Assembly: GCA_028718265.1 (NCBI GenBank)
Contig: JAQUMG010000110.1
Coordinates: 1-6,054, forward strand
Reading direction: 5' to 3'
Length of the DNA stretch: 6,054 bases
Origin: Candidatus Omnitrophota bacterium
GTDB lineage: Bacteria > Omnitrophota > Koll11 > JAHIPI01
Position numbers and translations under genes: made by a program. Under the pieces are notes generated by a model, which was not told the origin of the DNA, did no database searches, and saw only the letters and a program-made list of their open reading frames with translations. Within the stretch, counting starts at the first letter, position 1. Every line of letters starts with the position of its first letter. Positions 1 to 5,390 of the stretch are shown here, piece by piece.

Positions 1-1
1 T

Positions 2-268
2 GCGTCCAAGGATCTGCCGAAACTGGATTCTATATTAAGAGAAGACATGGGTGCGCCTCTTAAGCCGGCAGGCAAAGATGTGAGATTTGCCAAAGACATA
101 CAGAGAATAGTGGATCTCATCGGAGGTTTGCGGCGCGAGCAGTCCTTTTATCTGAAAAGCGGGGACGGTAAATACATATATGCCGCCCTATGGCCGTGGC
201 ATTCAAATCCGGCCATGATAACTCTGAAACTGGGCATATACGATATAAATAAATTGATGGGCAAATAA
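2..268 (+). CDS. C-terminal end of an unrecognised protein (5' truncated by window edge)
   Basis: The frame is open from the first bases of the window to a TAA at 266-268, giving 88 visible residues. An internal ATG at 47 follows a weak purine-rich stretch (agagaag), but the frame continues upstream without a stop, so this is most likely the tail of a longer gene. The tail contains a charged helix-like stretch (KDIQRIVDLIGGLRREQ) and then an aromatic segment (SFYLKSGDGKYIYAALWPWH) that reads as beta strands. I do not recognise the family. It ends 1 nt before the ATG of the next gene, so the two are probably translated together. The reading frame is well supported; the function is unknown. Confidence 0.6.
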   Translation, partial: ASKDLPKLDSILREDMGAPLKPAGKDVRFAKDIQRIVDLIGGLRREQSFYLKSGDGKYIYAALWPWHSNPAMITLKLGIYDINKLMGK

Positions 269-269
269 A

Positions 270-1043
270 ATGGCTGATTTAAAAGATAAAGTGGTTATAA
301 TTACCGGCGCATCGGACGGGATAGGGCGTAAGACAGCCCTTTTACTCGCGAAAAAAGGCGCTATAGTAGTGCTGGTAGCGCGGAGAAAAGAATTTCTGGC
401 GAGAGTTCTGGCGAAATTAACCGGCGGCCCCGGGAAACACCTCTCTGTCACCGCCGATATATCGAGCGAAGGAGATGTTAAGCGGGTCGTTGAAGAAGTC
501 ATAAAAAAATACGGGAAGATAGATGTCCTTGTCAACAATGCGGCGATAAGTTATGTCGGCAGAGTAAAAGATATGGATATGAAAAAAGCCGAAAATGTCA
601 TCAATATAAATCTTCTGGGAACTATCAGGATTACGCGCGATGTCCTGTCGCATATGATCAGACAAAAATCGGGCCACATAATAAACATCAGCTCGATACT
701 CGGGAAAGGCGCCGCGCCGTACAGGTCCCTTTATTGCGCAAGCAAATACGGGATGGAAGGTTTCATGGAAAGCCTTCGTCTGGAAGTCGGTAAGTACGGG
801 ATAAATGTCTCGATAATCAGGCCGCCTTCCGTGCGCACCAATTTTTCCAAAAAGATAGAACTTGATAGCAATGTTAAGCATCAAGCACTGACTAATTTTA
901 AAGTAATCGCGGTCGCGCGTGTTATACTGGATGTTATCAGAAGACCGAGGCGCGAAGTAAATATGGGGATTTTCGCCAAAGGTTTTATATTTTTAAATAT
1001 CGCCTTTCCTTTTCTGTTTAATAAGATAGTGAGGGAGAGGTAA
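270..1043 (+). CDS. Short-chain dehydrogenase/reductase (SDR), classical type
   Basis: This is an NAD(P)-dependent oxidoreductase with a Rossmann fold, and 257 residues is normal for a classical SDR. The cofactor-binding TGASDGIG lies at residues 12-19, and ARR at 37-39 after the second strand suggests a preference for NADP(H). Asp63 sits in the ADI segment, NNAA is at 89-92, and the catalytic set is Asn114, Ser142, Tyr155 and Lys159 (YCASK). The segment RPPSVRTNF follows, where substrate and cofactor contacts usually lie. The last 25 residues or so are strongly hydrophobic (GFIFLNIAFPFLF) and end in basic residues, which could anchor the protein to the membrane; that is inference. The ATG lies 1 nt after the previous stop with only a weak GATGGG upstream, which suggests translational coupling. 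The substrate cannot be read from sequence; FabG-like or lipid and sugar reductases are all possible. Confidence 0.93.
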   Translation: MADLKDKVVIITGASDGIGRKTALLLAKKGAIVVLVARRKEFLARVLAKLTGGPGKHLSVTADISSEGDVKRVVEEVIKKYGKIDVLVNNAAISYVGRVKDMDMKKAENVININLLGTIRITRDVLSHMIRQKSGHIINISSILGKGAAPYRSLYCASKYGMEGFMESLRLEVGKYGINVSIIRPPSVRTNFSKKIELDSNVKHQALTNFKVIAVARVILDVIRRPRREVNMGIFAKGFIFLNIAFPFLFNKIVRER

Positions 1044-1053
1044 CCGTTAACAC

Positions 1054-1059
1054 AGGAGG
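1054..1059 (+). promoter_or_regulatory. Consensus ribosome binding site AGGAGG
   Basis: A full AGGAGG lies 6 nt before the ATG at 1066, so it fixes the start of the 77-residue small protein. The surrounding ACAGGAGGATCA is repeated exactly in front of the small minus-strand gene at 4433. Confidence 0.85.
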
Positions 1060-1065
1060 ATCAAA

Positions 1066-1299
1066 ATGCCGTATGATGCAAGTTTGGATGCGAAGGTGTT
1101 TTACGAAACAAAAGAATTTGATGGTACCCGGGTAACCGTGGGTGTCTTTTCATATAATAACGGTGAAAAGAAGTTGCAGCTATCCCGCGAAAATATAGGC
1201 CAGGAAGGCGAATGGAGATTCGCAAAGCTGGGTCGTATGACAAAAGAAGAGGCCGAGGCAATTCTTCCGCTTATCCAGACAGCTCTAAAATCGATGTAA
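1066..1299 (+). CDS. Conserved-looking 77-residue small protein of unknown function
   Basis: This is a soluble small protein with no signal peptide or membrane segment. The start is set by a perfect AGGAGG 6 nt upstream. Residues of roughly 10-50 look like a run of short beta strands (KVFYETKEF, RVTVGVFSY, KKLQLSREN, WRFAKLG). An amphipathic C-terminal helix follows (TKEEAEAILPLIQTAL). This beta-sheet plus helix plan, with many Arg, Lys and aromatic residues, recalls small nucleic-acid-binding folds of the PC4 or PUR-alpha kind. That is a fold-level impression and not a recognised family match. It lies 22 nt after the SDR gene and 8 nt before the alkyltransferase start, inside the same probable operon. 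The strong RBS within an operon of weaker sites suggests it is made at a higher level than its neighbours. Confidence 0.8.
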   Translation: MPYDASLDAKVFYETKEFDGTRVTVGVFSYNNGEKKLQLSRENIGQEGEWRFAKLGRMTKEEAEAILPLIQTALKSM

Positions 1300-1307
1300 A
1301 GAGGACA

Positions 1308-1667
1308 ATGGCGAAACAAAAAAGCAGACATTTCAGCGTATCGCATTTACGACGCAGGACGTCTTCGGAATTTCAGTTAAAGGTATTACTTGCTGTCAGT
1401 AAAATTCCGCGCGGCAAGGTAGCTTCCTATAAAAAAGTTGCTATTATGGCTGGTTGCGGAAAGGCTTACAGGGCGGCGGGAAATGCCCTGGCCGGCAATC
1501 CTTTCCTTATTACAATTCCCTGCCACCGGGTTGTGTGCTCAGACGGTAGTTTGGGAGGGTTTAAAAAAGGGCTTGCGTTCAAAAAACAGCTTCTCGAGAG
1601 AGAAGGTGTAAAGCTTGACAGAAGAAGCAGGGTTCCTGAAATATTTTTTATGCGCAGTAAACGATAG
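1308..1667 (+). CDS. ogt: Methylated-DNA--protein-cysteine methyltransferase, catalytic domain only (Ogt/MGMT type)
   Basis: This enzyme repairs O6-alkylguanine by moving the alkyl group irreversibly to its own cysteine. From ATG 1308 the protein has 119 residues and contains only the C-terminal DNA-binding and catalytic domain. PCHRV at 71-75 carries the acceptor Cys72. The supporting residues of the family are all present at the expected spacing from human MGMT: Tyr41 (nucleotide flipping), Arg55 (arginine finger), Asn64, His73 and Glu99. Because the Cys is present, this is not an alkyltransferase-like (ATL) protein, in which Trp usually replaces it. The usual N-terminal domain is absent. 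The frame is open upstream to an ATG at 1212, but that start would overlap the preceding gene by 88 nt and adds a low-complexity basic stretch. I chose 1308, which lies 8 nt after the previous stop with GAGG just ahead at a short 3-nt spacing. Confidence 0.9.
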   Translation: MAKQKSRHFSVSHLRRRTSSEFQLKVLLAVSKIPRGKVASYKKVAIMAGCGKAYRAAGNALAGNPFLITIPCHRVVCSDGSLGGFKKGLAFKKQLLEREGVKLDRRSRVPEIFFMRSKR

Positions 1668-1681
1668 AACAGGATGTATCT

Positions 1682-3079
1682 ATGCCGGATAAATACGACG
1701 TTATCATAATCGGCGCCGGGCCGGGCGGATATGCTGCAGCCATAAGGCTCAGCCAGCTCGGAAAGCACGCATGCGTGATCGACATCGACGAAACACGTCT
1801 GGGCGGAGTCTGCCTTAACGAGGGGTGTGTACCCGTCAAATCGCTTATAAACAGCGCGGCAGTATTTTCAATGATCAGGAAAGCGGGCATATACGGCCTG
1901 GAAGCGGAGGCAAAAATTCCGGACATGAAAAAGGTAACAGCCGTTTCCCAAAATTCTTCGATCACGCTCAGAAACGGTTTAAAGAGCCTGTTCAAAAAAA
2001 ATAACATTGAATTTCTTGCGGGTAAGGCGAAGTTGTTGTCAAGCGGGACGATAGAAATTGAATCGCAGGGTGACAGGAAGGAAATAGAGGCGGATAATAT
2101 AATTATTGCCGCAGGCTCAGCCCCGAAATCCATTCCCAATGTTGTTCCGGACGGCAAATCGGTCATAACCAGCAATGAAGCCATAAAACTGGAGACTCTT
2201 CCCGGAACAATGCTCGTGATAGGCGGCGGTGCGATAGGCGTGGAATTCGCTTCCATGTTTTCATCGCTGGGGACAAAGGTCACTATAGTCGAGATGTTGC
2301 CGCATATTTTGCCGTTCAAAGACGAAGAAATATCAAGAACGCTAGAAAAGATTTTCAAAAAGAGAGGGATCGAAGTATTTACAGGCACTAAAATTAAGGC
2401 TTTGAATAAGAAAAATAAAACCGTCGAAGCCGTAATGGATACTGCGGCGGGCGAAAAGAAGGCAGAGTCTGAAATCGTTCTGGTGGCCGCCGGCAGAAAA
2501 CCGAATACGGAAGGTCTGGGGCTGGAAAAGGCAGGCATAAAAATAAAAGACGGCTTTATTGCGGCCGACGACCGAATGCGGACAAGTGTGAAAAACATAT
2601 ATGCCGCAGGAGACGTATTAAATACACCGATGTACGCGCACGTTGCGTACAGGGAAGGCATTATTGCCGCCGAAGAGATAGCCGGAGTAAAAGGCGAAAC
2701 GATAGATTATAATAATATTCCACACGTCATATTTTCCGAACCGCAGGTGGCCGGCGCAGGACTTACCGAACTTGAGGCAAAGGAAAAAGGCTATGATGCG
2801 GTAATAACGAAGCATTTTTTCAAAGCAAAAAGCAAAGCGGTGATCGACCATAGCGACGAAGGTTTTATAAAGATAATTGCGGACAGGAAGAGCAGGAAGC
2901 TGCTCGGAGTCTATATAATAGGCGAGGGCGCCGTAGAAATAATCCATGAATTCATTTTAGCGAAAAGCGCCGGCCTGACAGCGGACGATATAGCGAAAGC
3001 AGTGCACGCGCATCCGACGCTTTCGGAGATAGTGTCTGATGCCGCAAAGGCAGTCTTCGGCAAGCCGATTCACGGATAA
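1682..3079 (+). CDS. lpdA: Dihydrolipoamide dehydrogenase (E3)
   Basis: This cytoplasmic flavoprotein reoxidises the dihydrolipoyl groups of 2-oxoacid dehydrogenase complexes or of the glycine cleavage H protein, passing electrons to NAD+. The 465 residues match the normal length. The FAD-binding GAGPGGYAAA is at 11-20. The redox disulfide Cys44/Cys49 lies in GGVCLNEGCVPVK, where the more usual motif is GGTCLNxGCxPxK. The NAD-binding GGGAIGVE is at 181-188 with Glu204 at the end of the next strand, consistent with NAD over NADP. The second FAD motif ends in AAGD at 308-311, and the dimer-interface catalytic pair His444/Glu449 lies in HAHPTLSE. AGGA lies 7 nt before the ATG. No E1, E2 or gcv genes lie beside it, so its partner complex must be encoded elsewhere. 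A related pyridine nucleotide-disulfide reductase is possible, but the HAHPTLSE motif favours Lpd. Confidence 0.94.
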   Translation: MPDKYDVIIIGAGPGGYAAAIRLSQLGKHACVIDIDETRLGGVCLNEGCVPVKSLINSAAVFSMIRKAGIYGLEAEAKIPDMKKVTAVSQNSSITLRNGLKSLFKKNNIEFLAGKAKLLSSGTIEIESQGDRKEIEADNIIIAAGSAPKSIPNVVPDGKSVITSNEAIKLETLPGTMLVIGGGAIGVEFASMFSSLGTKVTIVEMLPHILPFKDEEISRTLEKIFKKRGIEVFTGTKIKALNKKNKTVEAVMDTAAGEKKAESEIVLVAAGRKPNTEGLGLEKAGIKIKDGFIAADDRMRTSVKNIYAAGDVLNTPMYAHVAYREGIIAAEEIAGVKGETIDYNNIPHVIFSEPQVAGAGLTELEAKEKGYDAVITKHFFKAKSKAVIDHSDEGFIKIIADRKSRKLLGVYIIGEGAVEIIHEFILAKSAGLTADDIAKAVHAHPTLSEIVSDAAKAVFGKPIHG

Positions 3080-3088
3080 GGCATAATC

Positions 3089-3613
3089 ATGGGTATAACT
3101 ACCAAAATAGGCGATAAGGGGTTTACGTCGCTGCTTTTCGGCGGATGCGACAGGAAGGATAGCCTGCGGATAGAAAGCTGCGGCGCGCTGGATGAGCTGA
3201 GTTCGTTCTTAGGCCTCGCAAAGAATTTAGCGAAGGATAAGAAGGTAAAAAACCTGATAGATAGTGTCCAGCGAGATTTGTTTGTGCTTGGAGCAGAAAT
3301 TGCTACGGAGAAACCTTTTATTTACAAGTTGAAAAAAAAGATAGGGGCGAAGGATATAAAGCGCCTCGAATCTGCGATAGCGGGACTGGAAAAGAAACGC
3401 ATTTCAAAAAAACATCATTTTGTCGTACCCGGCGAAAATACCGTTTCCGCAATTTTAGACATTACCAGATCCATGGCGAGAAAAGCCGAAAGAAGAGTGG
3501 TCGCCTTAAAAAATAAAAAGATATTAAAGAATTCCGGAATAATAATCTATCTGAACCGGCTTTCCGATTTACTTTTCCTTATGGCGAGATCTTATGAAAA
3601 GCGCAAAAGATAG
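3089..3613 (+). CDS. pduO: PduO-type ATP:cob(I)alamin adenosyltransferase
   Basis: This enzyme transfers the adenosyl group of ATP to cob(I)alamin to make adenosylcobalamin, the cofactor of B12-dependent mutases, dehydratases and class II ribonucleotide reductase. The protein has 174 residues, as expected for a stand-alone PduO-type enzyme that works as a trimer. The N-terminal ATP-binding segment TTKIGDKGFTSLLFGG spans 4-19. ALDELSS at 33-39 includes the conserved Asp35. FVVPGE at 111-116 supplies the Phe of the corrin-binding region. The helix at 123-137 carries Arg127, Arg131, Glu134 and Arg135, and YLNRLSDLLF at 154-163 is the family's C-terminal signature. A weak AAGG lies 7 nt ahead of the ATG. 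The gene sits 9 nt after lpdA, and its last 20 nt overlap the start of nth. No cobalamin biosynthesis gene or B12-dependent enzyme is in the window, so the gene symbol indicates the family and not a propanediol operon. Confidence 0.93.
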   Translation: MGITTKIGDKGFTSLLFGGCDRKDSLRIESCGALDELSSFLGLAKNLAKDKKVKNLIDSVQRDLFVLGAEIATEKPFIYKLKKKIGAKDIKRLESAIAGLEKKRISKKHHFVVPGENTVSAILDITRSMARKAERRVVALKNKKILKNSGIIIYLNRLSDLLFLMARSYEKRKR

Positions 3614-4247
3614 AATACGCCCCATAATAAGCATCCTCAGGAAAAAATATCCTGCCCCGCACACCGCGCTCGAGCACAAAAATCCGTTTCAGCTTCTGGT
3701 CGCGACGATACTTTCGGCTCAGTGTACAGACGAGAGAGTAAATAAAATAACCCCGGGTTTATTTAAAAAATATAAGACGATATCCGCCTTTGCCGGTACC
3801 GGGCAGTCGTCTCTCGAGCAGGATATACATTCGGCAGGTTTTTACCGGAATAAAGCGAAAAATATTATAGGCGCGGCAAAGATGATTTTAAGCAGATTTG
3901 AGGGGCGCGTGCCGGATTCGATGGAGGAGTTGATTACTTTACCCGGCGTCGCCCGCAAGACCGCAAATATAGTCCTCTCGAGCTCTTTCGGCAAGGCAGA
4001 GGGTATAGCCGTGGATACGCACGTAAGAAGACTTTCGCAGCGGATAGGCCTCAGTAAGGAAGATAATCCCGGTAAGATAGAAAATGATCTGATGGCTTTG
4101 GTGCCTAAAGAGGATTGGTTAGACTTTAATTATCTTTTTGTGAATCACGGCAGGACCATCTGTCAGGCCCGGAACCCGCTTTGCCCTGAATGTGCGATAA
4201 ATAAACTTTGCCCTTCAGCCGGGAAATTCTACCCTGATTTAAAATAG
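3594..4247 (+). CDS. nth: Endonuclease III, [4Fe-4S] DNA glycosylase/AP lyase
   Basis: This base-excision repair enzyme removes oxidised pyrimidines and cleaves the abasic site by beta-elimination. The 217 residues are typical. The helix-hairpin-helix LPGVARKTAN lies at 116-125, with catalytic Lys122, and the catalytic Asp141 is in VDTHV. Four cysteines at 190, 197, 200 and 206 give the C-X6-C-X2-C-X5-C pattern of the [4Fe-4S] cluster. LLVATILSAQCTD at 34-46 is the conserved N-terminal helix region. Lys plus Asp together make it bifunctional and separate it from MutY-like relatives. The ATG lies inside the end of the adenosyltransferase gene (20-nt overlap) without a clear Shine-Dalgarno, so translation is probably coupled. 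It is the last gene of the plus-strand run and converges on a small minus-strand gene with a 15-nt gap; no hairpin terminator is evident there. Confidence 0.96.
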   Translation: MKSAKDRIRPIISILRKKYPAPHTALEHKNPFQLLVATILSAQCTDERVNKITPGLFKKYKTISAFAGTGQSSLEQDIHSAGFYRNKAKNIIGAAKMILSRFEGRVPDSMEELITLPGVARKTANIVLSSSFGKAEGIAVDTHVRRLSQRIGLSKEDNPGKIENDLMALVPKEDWLDFNYLFVNHGRTICQARNPLCPECAINKLCPSAGKFYPDLK

Positions 4248-4262
4248 GTATGAAGACAGGTG

Positions 4263-4433
4263 CTAACCCTTCAGTTTTGCCGCAGCGTCTTTTCCCACTA
4301 CTCTCCAGCATTCATGGGGACCGCTGGGGGATTTTGCGACTACGAAAGAGCGGCCGCTTTTTTCTACTATCCTGAATTCGCTCGATTTAAACTTCTTCTT
4401 TGTCTTTACATCGAAAAATTCAAGTTCCGGCAT
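4263..4433 (-). CDS. 56-residue small protein of unknown function, minus strand
   Basis: On the minus strand an ATG at 4433 opens a 56-codon frame ending in TAG at 4265-4263. A perfect AGGAGG (4444-4439) lies 5 nt before the ATG and a TATACT box lies 22 nt further upstream. The protein begins MPELEFFDVKTKKKFKSSEF. It contains a basic N-terminal part, a probable beta hairpin (FRIVEKSGRSFVVAKSP), a segment ECWRVVG and a short lysine-rich end. It has one cysteine, no signal peptide and no membrane segment. I do not recognise a family. It fills an otherwise gene-free gap between nth and marC, and is divergent from marC. A 62-codon plus-strand frame over the same bases has no RBS and is probably a shadow. 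Support comes from the initiation signals; conservation is untested. Confidence 0.72.
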   Translation of the reverse strand: MPELEFFDVKTKKKFKSSEFRIVEKSGRSFVVAKSPSGPHECWRVVGKDAAAKLKG

Positions 4434-4438
4434 CTGAT

Positions 4439-4444
4439 CCTCCT
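4439..4444 (-). promoter_or_regulatory. Consensus ribosome binding site AGGAGG for the 56-residue gene
   Basis: The plus strand reads CCTCCT, giving AGGAGG on the minus strand, 5 nt before the ATG at 4433. It decides the start of a gene too short for routine calling. Its context, ACAGGAGGATCA, is identical to that before the small gene at 1066. Confidence 0.8.
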
Positions 4445-4465
4445 GTAGTTTTTGTTACTGCGATA

Positions 4466-4494
4466 AGTATACCACGAAACGGCCCGGAAATAAA
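4466..4494 (-). promoter_or_regulatory. Probable promoter of the small minus-strand gene
   Basis: On the minus strand, TATACT (4471-4466) is preceded by TGG, an extended -10 element. With a 17-nt spacer the -35 position reads TTTATT (4494-4489), which is weak (3 of 6 matches to TTGACA). Transcription would start near 4459 and give a leader of about 26 nt containing the AGGAGG. The -10 is good and the -35 poor, so the extended -10 would have to carry recognition. Confidence 0.5.
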
Positions 4495-4506
4495 GGAAAA
4501 AGTCTG

Positions 4507-4535
4507 TTGATAACCGGCCGTGCTGGTGGTATAAT
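4507..4535 (+). promoter_or_regulatory. Strong sigma70-type promoter for the MarC-family gene
   Basis: TTGATA (4507-4512) and a perfect TATAAT (4530-4535) are separated by exactly 17 nt, and TGG directly before the -10 makes it also an extended -10 promoter. The expected start is near 4542, leaving a leader of about 20 nt with a GGGGGAG Shine-Dalgarno ahead of the ATG at 4563. It is divergent from the promoter at 4466-4494 and does not overlap it. Confidence 0.8.
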
Positions 4536-4562
4536 ATCGAAAAAATAGGGGGAGAAGTTACG

Positions 4563-5159
4563 ATGAATACTTTCTGGCTTTCTTTCATTCCCATATTTGT
4601 CGCGGTTGACGCAATCGGAGTTTTACCTATATTCTTAGGCCTCACAAGCGAACTTAATAAGAAAAAAAAATCCGTCATTATCATGCATTCGGTCATAACC
4701 GCGCTCTGCCTTGCCATCGGTTTTGTTTTTCTGGGAAAATGGATATTCAAAATCCTTAATATCACCATCGGCGATTTCATGATTGCCGGCGGCCTCGTTC
4801 TTTTCGGAATAGCGATCATCGATATCGTAAGTACCGGCAAAAGGCATAAAGTGCCGGCCAGCGAAGTAGGGGCGGTTCCCCTGGGAACTCCTTTGATAGC
4901 AGGGCCGGCCGTTCTGACTACCTCATTATTGGTGGCGGGCCAATACGGCGTGCACATGGCGGTTTTATCGATTCTTTTCAATGTCGCATTGACGGGCCTG
5001 ATATTTTATTCCGCAACTTTTATCATAAAAATTTTAGGCGAGAGAGGAACCAAAGTACTTTCAAAAATAATGCATCTTCTGCTGGCGGCCATAGCCGTTA
5101 TGTTGATAAGGAAGGGGCTGGAGCAGTTCATTCCGACTCTTTTAAATAAACCACTGTAG
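4563..5159 (+). CDS. MarC-family integral membrane protein
   Basis: This is a multi-pass inner-membrane protein of the MarC (UPF0056) family. The family's transport substrate is not established, and the early link to multiple antibiotic resistance through MarC itself was not upheld. The 198 residues are close to E. coli YhgN. About six hydrophobic segments can be seen, near residues 4-27, 38-58, 68-90, 107-127, 132-157 and 165-189. Family signatures are VAVDAIGVLPIF at 13-24, GDFMIAGGLVLFGIAI at 70-85 and VPLGTPLIAGPAVLTT at 105-120. The helix 1/4 pattern, with small residues and Pro-Leu-Xaa-Pro-like turns, is the repeated core of the fold. GGAG lies 8 nt before the ATG, and the gene has its own promoter with no co-transcribed neighbour upstream. 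It ends 22 nt before the -35 element of the next promoter, and no terminator hairpin is apparent between them. Confidence 0.93.
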   Translation: MNTFWLSFIPIFVAVDAIGVLPIFLGLTSELNKKKKSVIIMHSVITALCLAIGFVFLGKWIFKILNITIGDFMIAGGLVLFGIAIIDIVSTGKRHKVPASEVGAVPLGTPLIAGPAVLTTSLLVAGQYGVHMAVLSILFNVALTGLIFYSATFIIKILGERGTKVLSKIMHLLLAAIAVMLIRKGLEQFIPTLLNKPL

Positions 5160-5181
5160 TGCGGCCCGGTACACATAATAT

Positions 5182-5210
5182 TTGACAGTAAAACAGATGT
5201 ATGGTAATAT
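5182..5210 (+). promoter_or_regulatory. Promoter of the TPP riboswitch-thi4 transcript
   Basis: A perfect TTGACA (5182-5187) and TAATAT (5205-5210) lie 17 nt apart, with TGG just before the -10 (extended -10). The expected start is around 5216-5218, just ahead of the GGGG that opens the aptamer's conserved core. Confidence 0.75.
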
Positions 5211-5211
5211 A

Positions 5212-5306
5212 AATCACACGGGGAGGTCGTAAACCGGCCTGAGAGTCTCGCTTTAAGCGGGAGACCCGATTAACCTGATCTGGATAATGCCAGCGTAGGG
5301 AGATTA
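5212..5306 (+). ncRNA. TPP riboswitch aptamer (THI box)
   Basis: This cis-acting leader RNA binds thiamin pyrophosphate. The conserved parts occur in the right order: GGGG (5220-5223), CTGAGA (5239-5244), ACCC (5264-5267), then AACCTGATCTGGATAATGCC (5272-5291) and GCGTAGGGA (5293-5301). CTGAGA belongs to the pyrimidine-sensing helix arm and the GATAATGCCAGCG region to the pyrophosphate-sensing arm. A variable hairpin with GTCTC/GAGAC arms (5245-5265) fills the space between CTGAGA and ACCC, the usual place for the optional P3a stem. AATC at 5212-5215 can pair with GATT at 5302-5305 as a possible closing helix, although the predicted start site may leave part of it untranscribed. The aptamer lies directly upstream of thi4, with a terminator between, so it should switch thi4 off when TPP is plentiful. 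Outer boundaries are approximate. Confidence 0.95.
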
Positions 5307-5315
5307 AAGCTCCAT

Positions 5316-5344
5316 ACCCTTATGTTTCGGCATAAGGGTTTTTT
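5316..5344 (+). terminator. Rho-independent terminator serving as the riboswitch expression platform
   Basis: ACCCTTATG (5316-5324) pairs perfectly with CATAAGGGT (5331-5339) to give a 9-bp stem around the loop TTTCGG, followed by a T-run to 5344. It lies about 10 nt after the aptamer and 47 nt before the thi4 start codon, the normal place for TPP-induced early termination. CCCT of its 5' arm can instead pair with AGGG (5297-5300) of the aptamer's conserved 3' segment, which offers a possible antiterminator when TPP is absent. Confidence 0.9.
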
Positions 5345-5390
5345 AATGACTTAGTCTCGGCGAGGGATCAGCACACAAGGAGAAAAGCGT

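Noticed and set aside
47..268. A complete 73-residue gene starting at the ATG at 47
   Set aside because: The same frame is open to the window edge and the upstream RBS is poor, so a truncated longer gene is more likely; not excluded.
417..884. Minus-strand frame of 155 codons inside the SDR gene
   Set aside because: The plus strand encodes a complete classical SDR here, and the antisense product matches no family I recognise.
1212..1307. Upstream start for the alkyltransferase, adding 32 residues
   Set aside because: It would overlap the well-supported 77-residue gene by 88 nt, and the extra residues are a basic, unstructured stretch read out of frame from that gene.
1648..2661. Long open minus-strand frame (337 codons) inside the lpdA region
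   Set aside because: It lies antisense to a gene with every catalytic motif of dihydrolipoamide dehydrogenase and has no recognised motif; it is a by-product of lpdA codon use.
4260..4448. Plus-strand frame of 62 codons between nth and marC
   Set aside because: It has no Shine-Dalgarno, and its translation is an unlikely Phe/Cys-rich peptide. The opposite strand holds a better-supported small gene with an RBS and promoter.
4406..4981. Minus-strand frame of 191 codons overlapping marC
   Set aside because: It covers the MarC-family gene and its promoter antisense and is a Pro/Thr-rich shadow without motifs.
5245..5265. GTCTC/GAGAC inverted repeat as an operator site
   Set aside because: It sits between CTGAGA and ACCC of the TPP aptamer and is explained as the variable P3a hairpin.
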